A DNA stretch of 64,000 bases, from contig NC_037090.1 in the NCBI RefSeq assembly GCF_002994745.2, positions 27,324,501-27,388,500 of the forward strand, written 5' to 3'. Position 1 is the first letter of the stretch; each line of letters starts with the position of its first letter. This document shows, piece after piece, positions 34,484 through 46,418 of this stretch. The notes below the pieces were generated by a model that was given only the letters and a program-made list of their open reading frames with translations, did not search any database and had not been told where the DNA came from. A program made the position numbers and the translations under genes. Origin of the DNA: Rosa chinensis. Its lineage: Eukaryota; Streptophyta; Magnoliopsida; Rosales; Rosaceae.

Positions 34484-37400
34484 CTAATTATGGATCGGAG
34501 TACAGATCCTTGCATCCCTAAATACTTTCCCCGGTCTACAGAAGTAGCCCTTGCTTGGGGCACAATGAATGTCTTGTGAGCAAATGCACAACCCTTCTAG
34601 GGCGCACCCTTCCTTGACTAAGTTAACCTCACCCTTAATTCCAAGAACCTGGTCACTCCATTCACTTGAGAATAGCCCCATTGGATCATACACTTCCTTA
34701 ATCCTCAAGAACTCCTTACCATGTTTGTACTTCTTCATCACCCCATCAAAGGCTATGTTCCTATTCTTTCCCCAATGTGGCAATGCTCCGTACTTAAACA
34801 GTGCCAACTGCTCTATTTCTTCAAGTATGCCTTCATGGAGCCTAGGCGTCATGGGGTCCTTGCTTCGGTAATAAGTGAAGTCGAAGTCAATTGCATCTAC
34901 TTGTTTGCCAAGGTAAGCAGTTGATGCGGTGACATAGCGCATTAGGATTCCATTGTAGATTTCTACTCCACAGAGGGATTTGGGTTCAATCTCAACTAGC
35001 TTCTGCACGTCTTGAATGAAGCTTTTGGCCACGGACAAGCTGATGCTGAAGGTTGTTTGATGAAAAAACTCGCCCTTGATCCTTGGGTCCCATGCGCATG
35101 CCGTGATTCTTGAATCTTGAGGACTATCAAGGCAAGTTCCAGATGCTTGAAGCCGGTTCTGATATCCAATCACAGGATATCCAGTAAAGATTATACCTAT
35201 TAATCGAATTGTATGATCCCAAAATTCAGTAATTTTGACATATGGAAAAGCAAATTAGAACTGAAGTTCCAAATGATTTGGCAAAAACATGAAAGATGAG
35301 TACTTTGAAGAGCTATACAAGATGATCAAAAGTCTATGCATACCATTGTTTGTCAAACCATAAGCATCGGATAGAAGCCCAGATGTGACCAACTTTGCCC
35401 CAGAGCATTTCCCATCAGCATCGCTTTTTGATTCTTGGTTCTCTTCTATTATAATACAAGAACAAATGAAAAAATAGGATTATTAAAAATGTTACTTGTC
35501 ATGGTGGCGTGATGCAGAAATGAGCATTAATTATTTGCAAAGATTTTCTCTTCATGAGACTGATATATCTTTTTAAATTATGATTTAAAACCACCAATTT
35601 ATATGCGTGAAACCATAATCACAATGTAGCAAAACTGTGGGATGAACAACATGTGAGCTGCATTTATATTTGCCAAGAGATCATTTCTTATTTCAGAAGA
35701 GAAACATCTTCACCACCCTCGCTATTCAAAACTTAATTGTTCTTGATATTGCTTTAGTTTGAACTGCATGAACTAAGAAAATTACCTGCCGTTCTTATAA
35801 CTGCCAGTGCAACTGAAGGCGTTGCTCGAAAAGGAAGGAAATCATATAAACCATTTCCGGATGTGTTTGAGGAGATACGATCATCTACTCGATAAACTGC
35901 CTTGTGCTGGCTAGGATACCATATTATGTCCGCAAACTCATGCTGCTTGCCAAACTTAAGCACTTGATCTCCCAAGTCAGAATCGCTCTTGCTCAAATAT
36001 GTGATGGACCTCTTGAACATGGGTTGTAGGTTTAGAGTAACCTGCCAAAGTTTTTGTCTCTTAGACTTGTTTGTCTTCATTAGCAGGCATATATACAAAA
36101 ATAAATTAATGATTGTAATAGTAATAATAAATTTTGGTACTTTTTTTTGCTGTTTAAATTTTGTACCAAAAATTGTATGATACCTTTTCTCATAATTATA
36201 GAGGTACAGTATTTTTTTCATTATTCATGTATCGGTGCAAAGATTATTCATCGAAAAAGAATAATAATTTTGGTTGTTGTCAGTTTTTTATTTTATTTTA
36301 TTTATTTATTTATTTATATTTCTTTTGCAAAGGTTGCTGTAAGTTTCTATTGGGCACAATAATTATCTCCTATAATGCATCACTCGTATTGTCAAAATGC
36401 CTCATTCATATGTGGTACGTGATTTTCTTCTGTAGAGTGTTCCAATATGTTGGGTACATTTCTTTTATAATTACTTCTCGAGTTTTCAAAAATACATCAT
36501 GCCATGATGCTGTTTTCGCCTAGATGTAACTCGGGCCTCCGAGTTTTGAGGAGCGACCTCAACGAGCGAAACCTAGGTTTCGTGGAGGGGCGGCGGCGCT
36601 CTTCCCTCAGGCAAGGCGACGACCGTGGGAGTGACAAGGTACGGCGGCGGCACTGGGTTGGTTCTCGGCGGCGATCGTGGGGTGCGGCGGGAGTTTCTTC
36701 GTTCAAAGGCTTCTCTGATCGTTTTCTGGGATCGTTCTACCACTCGACGACGGCGGATTGTTGCTTCGATTTGGGCGGCATCTGAGTGTTGGGGATTAGA
36801 ATCTGAGGGAGGCAACGCCTGTTTGCGGCGTGCATCCAGGTGGTTTGAGGCGGTGATCTTGAAATTGAGGGGAGCAGGCTACGTCGGAAAAGGGAGGAGC
36901 TGTCTGGTTGAAGTCGGTAGAGCTGCACGCGGATTGGATTGGATCGGTTTTGACTCCAAACCGTCTCTATGCCAAAGTAAGCGGTTTAGACATTTTAGAC
37001 AACCGGTCATCAAAGAAAATAAACTTAATCCGATCCAATCCAATCCATTTAAAGATGGTTTGGTTCGGTCGGTAAGGCGGTTTTAACCTATATAGCATTG
37101 ACGTTTTGTTTACGAAAAATTCATAGTAAAACTACTAAAACTCAATCTCAATAATAAAAATTTAATAATCAAAATCCAAAACTAACATTCAAAGAACAAA
37201 ATCCAAAATATTTTCAAAATGATTCACTTATTTGGGTTTTAAGCCTTTTGGGTCTAGGATTCAATATGGTAGTATATCATTTTGAGAATCAAAATATAAT
37301 TGGAGATTTATAACTTACTTATAAAAGACTACCCACAAATATATATATATATATATATATATTATGTATACAAATTTAAATTTTTTTCCTATTATATTTA

Positions 37401-39145
37401 ATACATACCGGTCGGTTCGGGTTTCGCGGTTTAAGTAAAATAAAAACCAAACCAAGCCAATTCATAAACGGTTTGGTTTGGTATTAAACCGGCTTTCATA
37501 TTTTGATGCTAAAAAACCTTAACCAAACCATATTTACCGGTCGGTTTCGACCGGTTTGGCCGGTTTGTACCGTGTTTTGCACACCCCTAGAAGTCGGGGT
37601 CTTCTTCTTTGAACGGCGATGGTGGAGGAGCGAGGTCGGCCGCCGAAGTGATGGGCGGATGGCTGTTTCTTGATGGTCAGTGCTAAGCCGATCTGAGGGT
37701 TGGAGGGGAGTAGGTGGGTTTGGGCTTTGGATGTTGGGCCTTGAGCCTCAGCCTGCCTGGGTTGCAGCAGTGCAACCTAGCTGGGCTAGCCCATTTGCTT
37801 TTCCTCCTCCTTTTGGATTGGGCTTGGGATGGGTTGTTGAGGAGTGGCGTTGTCCTATACTATATTAGATTGAAGCGGGTTCTGTGTTGGTTGCTGCGAT
37901 GTACACCATGAAGGTCTTAGGTGTCAAAAGTTTCCAAGACAGTGCTTTGTTGTAAGGTTGTGTGGGCGTAGGTTTTTTTGTTTTCTTTTTTGAATAAGTG
38001 AGCCTTGCTCACCTATTTCCTTGCAGTTCCTTTAGGTTTTGTAGGTTTTTAGTTAGGAGTTTTTTGGCTGCTATGACAGTCTGTATTGTGCTTGAACTTG
38101 TACTATGAGTGGTTTCTTGAAATCCTCAAGCTTGACGCAGTGATATCATTATCTAATGGAACCTGATTCTGTTCCCCTAAAAAAAAAAAAAAAAATACAT
38201 CATGCCTTTTATATTTGAACAAATTTCATTAGTTTTGAGATTCTAAACTGTAATAAAATTGTTTAATCTAAATTCTTATGAGCTAGACCATTTTTTTAAT
38301 CTCTAGAATTTAAGGTTTAGCTTGTAAGTTAATTAAGGACATTCTTTTATCCACCTAAAAATTTTGTATCGATCATATAGACACATTCTTATATCCTTTC
38401 TAGATATGCAATAAATTGCTCAAAGACTGCCCAAAACATCAAAATATATAAATGAAGAAGAAAATGTACTTGCCTGTGATATTACTCCTAAGACTCCAAG
38501 TGAAACCTTAGCTGCATTAAGATCTTTATCACCTTGAACGAGACTTCTCACCTTGACATAACCAACTTCAGGCCCTCCTGAACTCACAATCCTAAGTCCC
38601 ACCACATAATCATGAACAGAGCTTCCCTTACCCCATAATGTGCTTCCATGCGCACCAGTCCCTAGCAACCCACCGACAGTTAGCCCCCACCAATATGGTG
38701 CGTAAGGCAACGCCAAGTCAACCTTCGCAGCCTCACTGATCACCTGCCTAAGCGTCACGCCGCTCTCCACCGTCATCTTCATCCCTTCAACGTCGACCTT
38801 CACCACACGGTTGAGGTTGTTGGTGCTTATGATCAGCCCGTCTTCGCCGCGCGGGCAAACCAGCTTGGGAATGCTGTGGGAGTAACGAGTCGCCACCTTC
38901 ATGCTCTTCTTGTTCTTGGTTGCATCAGCCACAACCTTAACGAGTTCTTCCTCCGTACTAGGGTATGATACACTAGTCGCTTTACAGACAGTTCGATCGG
39001 GGAAGATGCCGTAGGAGTTTGTGATGGTGCAGTTTGTGTTATTTGACGATGAACACTTGATGGGGTCCTCCGGAGGGGTAGAACACACCAAGAACGATAA
39101 CAAGAATAGACAGTTTACTCGGATAACAAGCCCCAACATACCCAT
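34484..39145 (-). CDS. GULLO: L-gulonolactone oxidase-like secreted flavoprotein
   Basis: Four exons: 38474-39145, 35786-36041, 35344-35445 and 34484-35196, 1743 nt, 580 residues, the usual GULLO length. Residues 1-25 are a signal peptide (VNCLFLLSFLVCSTPPEDP). A Cys-rich N-terminus is followed by the FAD-binding domain (SYPSTEEELVKVVADATKN, ATRYSHSIPKLVCPRGEDG, GLLGTGAHGSTLWGKGS). The C-terminal ALO domain carries QLALFKYGALPHWGKNRN, where HWGK is the family motif, and a Cys-rich tail. Intron 1 (38473-36042) begins with GC (CAG|GCAAGT), a GC-AG intron fixed by the conserved GVISQ|VTL junction. It has been enlarged by a retroposon. The family converts L-gulono-1,4-lactone towards ascorbate, with low activity in plants. 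Confidence 0.93.
36504..38190 (+). mobile_element. Poly(A) retroposon inserted in GULLO intron 1
   Basis: It ends in a poly(A) run (38179-38195). The flanking direct repeats AAAAATACATCATGCC at 36488-36503 and 38191-38206 are the target duplication. The 5' kilobase is GC-rich and the 3' part reads TAATGGAACCTGATTCTGTT before the tail. Its own length without the nested MITE is about 1.0 kb. It is inserted in antisense orientation to the host gene. No LINE protein is recognisable. Confidence 0.87.
36918..37589. mobile_element. hAT MITE nested in the retroposon
   Basis: Ends TAGAGCTGCACGCGG and, inverted, TAGGGGTGTGCAAAAC. A perfect 8-bp target duplication GAAGTCGG flanks it (36910-36917, 37590-37597). 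The interior has inverted CGGTTTGG/CCAAACC-rich arms. It includes an (AT)n run at 37340-37362. Confidence 0.9.
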
Positions 39146-39178
39146 TTTTGGATTGTTCTTTTTCTAAATATTTATCTG

Positions 39179-39186
39179 TATATATA
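39179..39186 (-). promoter_or_regulatory. Probable TATA box of the GULLO gene
   Basis: The minus strand reads CTCTATATATACAG about 35 nt upstream of the ATG at 39145. This implies a very short 5' UTR or a start a little upstream; not proven. Confidence 0.45.
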
Positions 39187-39199
39187 GAGTTGTTTGGCT

Positions 39200-40189
39200 C
39201 GCACACAAGTTTTACGTACTTAGCAAGAAACTAATATAAAAATCGTTTAAGCTATGGAATGCTTTGAAGCCATTTAAAGCTTGAGCCTAGAAGTAATAGA
39301 AACGTGATGGTTCCATATATACATCTATATATCTAATATCTACCCGTATCTAATATCTATCTACCCCATAGGTATTGATGGTGTTTGTTTACCTCTGACA
39401 GGTGTGTGGGTTATTTGTAGTTTCTTTAACTTGAAATCAAAGGGTCTTGTTGCTTTACAATAGTAGTGCTATCATAGAAATGAATTGAAATTGTTCGAGT
39501 GCACAAGGAAAGATAAACAGTGGGGAGTGAGATCAAGGTGTTCTAGTTTTGTGGATATTATTGGATATTTCATATATGAGTGCAAACCATGCATGTTGAA
39601 TCAAAACCAAACCGAAGAGGAAACTTCGAGCTATAGTGGAGATATTAATTAGTTGAGCTATAGTGGCCTTACCGCAAGGAGTAGCTAGTTGTTAATTTCA
39701 TTACTGTGGCAATGCAATAATGCACTGGATATTCTTAATTTGTGGTATTAATTAATTGGTGGCCTGAGTGCATTTAATTTCAACCGTTCTGCGTCACTTA
39801 TACAATAATGGAGGAAACTTCGAGCTATAGTGAAGACATTAACTAGTTGAGCTATACTGGACACATTAGTGTCCAGCACAAAGAGTAGATAGTTGTTAAT
39901 TTCATTAGTGTACGTGGCAATGCAACAATGGACTGGATATTCTTAATTTATGGTATTAATTGATGGCCTGACTGCATTTTCAAACCATTTTCCGTCACTT
40001 ATACAATAATTGCATCATAAGAAAAGAAAAGGAAAAAAAAATGTTATGGGTACATAAAAATTTAGTGAATGGTTTGTAACTTTGTATTATTCTGATTAAC
40101 ATCTGCAAAAAATATGAAAAAAAAAAATGGAAGATTTTTGCAGGTTCTAACTTGCTAGTTACTTGTCAACTAATTTGATTTAATGATCA
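39200..40189. other. Intergenic with a ~195-bp tandem duplication
   Basis: 39618-39808 and 39811-40010 are diverged direct copies (GAGGAAACTTCGAGCTATAGTG ... CGTCACTTATACAATAAT). The second contains an extra GGACACATTAGTGTCC palindrome. No gene seen. Confidence 0.7.
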
Positions 40190-40960
40190 GACATTTCTTT
40201 TCTGATTAAATATTAGTAGATGTCTTAGTACAAGTCTCTCAACAATAAGACAAGACCTCTTATTATTAAAACAAAGTTTATTATATGTTTTTCAAATAGC
40301 CATGAAGCAAACAAACAACCCGCAAGCCATAAAATTTTTTTAGTTGAGAAGAAATTGAACGGTTTACCAACAATTATAATCCATAAGTCACCAATTGAGC
40401 TATGAGTTGGTAAAGAAGTATCAAAACAACATGACAATCATTGCCAAATATGTTGAGCGAAGGAACAAGAAACAAATAAATGAGTTGAATCCTCAACAGT
40501 GCAAAAAGAGCAAGGCTGACATTCTGAAACCAATGGGATATCCGTCGTTAAAGTTGGTCATTGGTGGATAACTTGTTATGGAGAAGGCGCAAAACAAGTA
40601 TATATAGAGAACCATGGTGGAAGAAAATGTATCCAAATTTGAGTTTGTAGGCCATTAGAAGCAAAGTGTGAACATAGAAGATTATATCCCTCAGAAAAGG
40701 AGAAAACCCATTACTCGAATCCTCCCAGAGTAAAAGATCATCTTCAGGGACAATAGGAAGGGGTAAACTATGAATCTCATCAACCAAAACTGGAAATAAA
40801 GTACAGAAATAGTGTGGCAAACTCCATTGCTGACCAAAAATAAAAGAAGCTACATTAATTGTTAAAGGCTTAGGAAAACAATTGGCCTGCAAATTATCAA
40901 GAAGAGAAATTTCAAGCCACCGATCAGACCGAAAAAGAACATACACACCTTCTCCTAAGA
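40190..40960 (-). pseudogene. LINE remnant: zf-RVT (reverse-transcriptase zinc-binding) region
   Basis: The minus-strand frame 40946-40548 has the pattern seen at the end of plant LINE ORF2: a tryptophan-rich RWLEIS..., then LLLWEDSSNGFSP and LRLLHNKLSTNDQL. Beyond a break follows CQPCSFCTVEDSTHLFVSC with FAQHIWQ, the Cys/His part of the zf-RVT domain. RT and endonuclease are missing. Confidence 0.7.
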
Positions 40961-41485
40961 GTCATCTTGAGTGTAATAACACTATTGGCTGCACACTGTC
41001 CTTAATTAGCAGAAGTTCAATATTGCCGGGAGCTACAACCTCCTTGGCACACATTATACATATACTACAGCTCCTAGCACTGTTCATAAGGGAGGGAAAA
41101 TACGGTTTTTTCCCAACTGTTCACCCAAAAACATGGTTTTGCCCCCAGCTTTTGTATGAAATTATAGTCCTGTTATATCCTTTCAGTTTTTATTATTAAT
41201 TTTTTTTTTAACAATTCTGCCATATCAGTTTGTCTGAAATTACAATTCTACCATATTCTTTCTTCTTCTTCTTCTTCTTTTTTAAGGGAGAACAACTGTT
41301 ATATTTGTAAATTTCTACAAATCATAAAAAAGTTTTTTTTTTTTTTTTTGTTGTATCTCATTTTGTTGCTAATCTATTATTAACAACAAAACAAATCATA
41401 TTCTAAGTAGCACCGATGTCTTTTAGATTGCGAGTATTCATCTATTACATATAAAACTTAGAAAAAAAAACAAACAAAAACAAAC

Positions 41486-41514
41486 TCGTAGTATCGCGCG
41501 GGTCAATTTGCTAG
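41486..41514 (+). mobile_element. Helitron-like 3' terminus
   Basis: CGTAGTATCGCGCGGGTCAA followed by TTTGCTAG, close to the common plant Helitron end (GC-rich hairpin, short spacer, CTAG) and followed by T. The hairpin is imperfect. No matching 5' end was identified. Confidence 0.45.
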
Positions 41515-42171
41515 TATATATACTAAAGGAAAATGAAGATGGCTACTGTTCATTCAATAGTGTGCTTCCCATTTTGCTCCCACTTTTCTTCACTCTTTGA
41601 CCCTTTTGTCCCTGATCGCAATTTAAAAAAAAAAAAAAAAAAAACTGTTAACCCACCTTACTCTTAAATATATCAGTGAGAATCGAGCACATGACTTTTA
41701 CAATGTTAGATTATAACTTACTAACTGATTACACTCATTTCTATGCATGTAATTGTATCTAAAACACTAGAAATAAGTAAATCCTCAAGTCAATTATTAT
41801 GTAATTTATTCATTTTTATTTATTTTGTAGTAAATAAGCGAAGCTATGGATCTTGGAAGAAATTGTGTAAAAATGGAGCTAATTGGAATTATCGACAAAA
41901 AGATAAAGAGTTAATATTGATCAACTGGTCAATACAAGCAAATTTGTAAAAATCATTGGTTTGAGCTCGGAGAAAGCACAAGACGAAGAGAAGAAAATGA
42001 AAGCAAAAGAAGGAAGGAACAAAAAGAAATGGTGGAGATTTGTTAATTAAACAAATGTTTAATTAACAACATGGTGCTGCACGTGTATTCAAAGGAATTG
42101 AAATCAAGTTACTTAATTAATCATCAAGTCATCAATCAACTGCACGTGCTCTTTCATTTTCCTTCATCTTT

Positions 42172-42370
42172 CATATAAGGATTTGGCTTCTCTGCTAGAA
42201 CTATAATTTGCTAGAAAAAAAACTGCAAGGGATGAACTTGAAGTGACTTCTTGATGCTTCTTGATGTGGCATCATCTTGCCCTTAAATCTATATCTAACG
42301 GCTGTGAGTAAAATCCAAGCACATTATAGCAAGTTATATTCTAGCAGAGAAGCTGAGTCCTTCATATAAA
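42172..42370. repeat. Short inverted-repeat MITE-like element (~200 bp)
   Basis: The arms GGCTTCTCTGCTAGAACTAT (42185) and, inverted, AGCTTCTCTGCTAGAATATA (42353) continue outward through ATATAAGGA/ATATGAAGGA. The loop has ATGAACTTGAAGTGACTTC and TTGATGCTTCTTGATG. Confidence 0.7.
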
Positions 42371-43312
42371 GAGGACGACTCTCTCATTGTCCACTCACAC
42401 GCTGCCATGTGGCAATCTAATCCCAATTCTCACCCTCAGCGATCATGAGCCACTCACCCCATTGGTATTATCTGACCATTATATCTCCTTTAATTGATAG
42501 TCACCATATATATAGAGGACGACCTAATTGTTCCTCTCCTCTCTCTCGAACAGCAGCCGCACCACAAAACAGAGGCAGCCCCTTTGGACTGCTCTCTTCC
42601 CTCTCCTCCTCTTCTATTTTCTACATTTTCTCTAGTTTTATTTTAGAAATTTAAAAAAGGACTCACTCAAGCCTCAAGGAATCATATCAAGAGCACCACA
42701 TTTTCATTTTGGGTAGTTGGGTGAAGAAATTACTTGATTTATACTAGCTCATAGCTAGAAGCCTAGAAGTGACCAAGTTAACTCTCCCCTCTCTTCCTTA
42801 TTATCTATTCTATTATTTTATTTACTATTGATGATGTATTTGAGTATGGGTAGTGAATAGTTCAATTTTGGGAGTTAGGGTTGTGAAGCCCTAACTCATC
42901 TTGTATAAATATTGATGCTTAAATTTTAATAAATGCAATTTTCATTGTGTATATTTTAAATCCGAATTTATTGGTCCTTAGAAGCATGTTTCTAGGCTTT
43001 GTCAACATTTGAAATTATGTTGTGGGAAATTGTGATGAATAGATTGATAAATTGACAACTTATTAGTCTTGTGGCATCTAGGATTTAAGTGTAGTGACTA
43101 TTAGCTAGCTTAATTGTAGCTAAGCTTGCTTGGGTCTCTATTATCTTGCTCTCTCACTACACCAATTTTTCAATCAGACGACAGTTTTTCACTGTCGTCT
43201 GATTATATACTTTGCTGTTGTCTATCTCAATGCCGTCTGATACATGGATCAGACAATACCAAAAAACTGTCATCTGATAAAGTTTACTACAACAGCGACT
43301 ACTATGCTGTCT

Positions 43313-43518
43313 GTTGTCTGAACACCAAGAAAAACAACAACGGCTTATATACTTACGGTTGTCTGAATGCTGTGCCAGACAACAGGGGCTTATATGCTTG
43401 CTGTTGTCTGAAGGCTATGCCAGACAACAGGGGCTTATATGCTTGCTGTTGTTTGAATGCTGTGCCAGACAAAAGGGGCTTATATGCTTGCTGTTGTCTG
43501 AAGGCTTAGTCAGACAAT
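43313..43518. repeat. 45-bp tandem repeats with internal hairpin in the CACTA subterminal region
   Basis: Units start at 43358, 43403, 43448 and 43493, plus a diverged one from 43313. Each has GTTGTCTG-N10-CAGACAAC (an 8-bp inverted repeat) and then AGGGGCTTATATGCTTGCT. Probable CACTA transposase binding sites; they are not CRISPR. Confidence 0.88.
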
Positions 43519-43859
43519 ATGTACTTGCAAATCCCATTGTCCATCCATTACTGATACTATAGATTTCTCCAAAAAACTGTTGATTGTTGTTTTGCTGGAC
43601 AATGACTTTCTCACTCTTTTAGTCCTTATAGTATTATAGTTAGATGGCTCATACAACAGTTTTTGTTAGGCATTTTGTGATGATCAATTATTGGACAATA
43701 GTTTTTAGCTGGATTGAACGGTCTGATAAACATTCAAAATGACATCACATCCAAAACACATTCATTTATGTTAAAATCCGATACATTCATCCATATATCC
43801 AACAAAGTCATTACATCAACAGAACTAGTTTTCTAACAAAATTTAGTAAAATGTTGAAA

Positions 43860-43985
43860 CCAACCAAGTCTTGAAGAACACACTTTGTGATGACAATGAA
43901 GATGCCAGCAGAAGTTGCATCAACAACAGCCTTTACTTTCGCTGTCACTCCCCTATGCCTTGATGCCTCTCCTTTATGTATGTAT
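43860..43985 (-). other. Exon-like segment of unknown origin in the CACTA element
   Basis: The minus strand keeps a codon-like stretch with VKAVVDATSAGIFIVITKCV in one frame. It does not match the missing UBX exon. It may come from a third captured gene; not recognised. Confidence 0.3.
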
Positions 43986-44253
43986 GAATGATGGGAAGTT
44001 AGATAAACACTTTTTCACCCAATGCCACCTGGTTGACTAAAAGTTCATTTTAAAACAAGCTAACAGAAAACTAATACAAATCTCTTAACAAGGCATGAAA
44101 TGATCCAACAGGTATATGAACATCAGAATTCTAGTTTGATCTCACAATTTATTATAGCGTCAATTTCAGAATCATCAACTCCCATGCATCAGTTTAGTGA
44201 ATTTTGGAGACAGAGAAATGTATATAAGCCTCTAAACAATTTTAACGTCATAC

Positions 44254-46418
44254 CTGAAGCCTGTCAGATTTGCGAAAGTGACGGCTAAGGCGGCTACAAT
44301 TTGGCATCCGAACAAGAAGAGTCACAGCATTCTCATCATCTGGTGCTGGTTCACAAGGAAGTGAAGCACTTTTTGCATCTAGCCTTCTCTCAAATTCCTG
44401 TTATCTTATATCGTGAGACAATAGATCATAGACCAAAAAAACAAAACATCTAGCAAGTGAAAACTAAAATGGTAAATCACTCCATCATAATGGCACAGCC
44501 TATATTTAACTATTACCTACAATCTAGAAATCATATCTTAACTACGTGATAGAGGAAACCTACCAATAACCAAACATCCAATAAAACTTCACGTATTGGT
44601 TGACTGAAGTAATACCAGCACTCAAGAGATCATATCAAGCAGTCGAGTTACAGCTTCGTATCTGCAGATGCAAACAGCATTTTAACTAAGTTATCGTAGA
44701 CAATGTGGTAAACTAAATCCAAATGACCTCGGATCTTTCACACATTTGACATATCCAAAACCTCCACTGACATCAATAATTCCACCGTCAGTTCTAAACT
44801 ATATGGATCTTACGAGCATTAACATTCATTTTTATTTTTTGGTTATGAGTTCTTAGCATCTGACACAAATAAACCACATTTGTAATTGCCATTGGGATAA
44901 ACATGAATCCCTATAATTACATATGTTTTATAAGACAAATTATTCTCACTTGTATTGTATATTAGCATTACATTCAAAAGCTTCCTGAGCCACATAAGGA
45001 CATCAAGGACACACGACAGAATCAAGAATGCAACTGTTTCCCTGTATCCTAGTAATATTTAAGATTTTGGCCTTCTTATCTACCAAAATGTAAAAAACGA
45101 ACTTAAGCAATTTACCAAATTTCAGTAATGTGAATCCAAAATCAATTGTAAATAGATTATTACTCTGAAAACAATATGGTAAAATACTGAATATAATCAG
45201 CAGTAAACTACCATTGTACACTACCATTGGCTCGATTCTTTTGCTGACATCTCCCTTCAACTGACAAGTTGCAGCTTCATGGACAACATTCATTTCTTTC
45301 TCTTTATCAGCTAAGTGGGATGCAAGATACTCATCATCCTGCAAGTAAATATTTAACAATCAAGTGCTGGACAATACAGTCACAAACTCATGATGGTGAT
45401 TGCAAGTAGGAGATTAGAACCTGTTGTTCTCTGAGCAATTGCCTTGCTGATAGAGAGGATGAGGAAGAGGCATGTATAGGCAGATTATTAGGTGTATGGA
45501 GATTTACCAAAAAGTGCAGTCTCAAGCATAATTGCTTCGTCAAGCTCTTTTGGAGATAAGCTTCCCAACTACAAGTATATATGTGATAAATTTGACTAGT
45601 CTAGCAGTCAACTTTCTTTTACATGGGCTAAATATATAAAAAGTAAGAACAGAGATTATACCACATCACTGTGAGCTACCAGTTTTCCCTGTTGAAGATG
45701 ACTACCACCATCACGCTTAGACTCTTCACTAACTAATTGCTGCTCTACAACTTCAGCTCCATTTTGCTGTGATGACCTTCCTTGCTAGAATCCACAATTA
45801 TTTTTCATTAGCAAGGGGAGTCTCAATAGATTGTTTCACTAAAGTTTCATAATGTACTTCGTTTGATAGATGTATAAGCAGAATTTATGCCTGACATGCT
45901 TTTTAAGACAGATAGATAAGTAAGAAAAGCTAAAACAGTTACATGCAGCCTAAAATATTAATTGAGACAATGTCTGCCAAAAATTAGAGAATGTTTCTTC
46001 TTATTTGTATAACATGAGACCTAAACCCTCCATTCTGCAGTGCATACAACCTGAAATGAAACTGTTTGAATGAAATTCTGATATAGTTATTATTACAAAT
46101 ATCTTTTCTACTATTTCTAATATTTGTATATGCAACTGAGCAACTCTACCATAAATAGAAGGTATACCTTCCGTGTACTATAAACTCCTGGATCTTGATT
46201 CCTGTCGTTCAGCTGCATCTCACGTATTGCTTTCTCTTGTTCTGCTGTCTGAACTCACTTCAAATTACAAAAAATCAAGGACCTCAAAATAAGGAAGCAC
46301 CCACCTCCCAGAAAAAGAAAGACAGATTAAGAACCTTCAAGGACAACGAAACTGCACGATCAAAATCTGAATTTTCTTCAGGAATTTTCTCAACCGGAAG
46401 CCCATTACCAGGAGATTC
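44254..46418 (-). pseudogene. Captured UBX-domain protein (PUX-type CDC48 adaptor) gene fragment
   Basis: Consecutive minus-strand exons with good splice sites: 46335-46418 (ESPGNGLPVEKIPEE ... DFDRAVSLSLK), 46168-46248 (TAEQEKAIREMQLNDRNQDP), 45662-45784, 45421-45568 (LSPKELDEAIMLETALF ... SARQLLREQQ), 45225-45338 (DDEYLASHLADKEKEMNV) and 44254-44397. The last encodes the start of a UBX domain (DDENAVTLLVRMPNCSRLS). All exons join in phase except for one frameshift inside 45421-45568. The C-terminal UBX exon(s) are missing. A further short exon may lie near 46503-46540. PUX proteins dock on CDC48/p97; the group (PUX7/8/13) is a guess. Confidence 0.8.

Larger units (their letters stand above)
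41200..43154. other. Intergenic repeats left of the CACTA element
   Basis: Contains simple runs, a Helitron-like terminus (41486-41514) and a small inverted-repeat MITE (42172-42370). Sequence flanking the CACTA on both sides (for example ACTAATCCTCGAGGTACAAT at about 50158) resembles decayed retroelement DNA. No gene recognised. Confidence 0.45.

Noticed and set aside
36504..37086. Arg-rich frames at the start of the retroposon
   Set aside because: Overlapping frames on both strands of GC-rich retroposon DNA; no domain.
43126..43509. 127-codon frame with CCCLKAMPDNRGLYA repeats
   Set aside because: Translation of the CACTA 45-bp subterminal repeats, not a gene.
43313..43518. CRISPR-like regular array
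   Set aside because: Eukaryotic transposon subterminal repeats with no unique spacers; not CRISPR.
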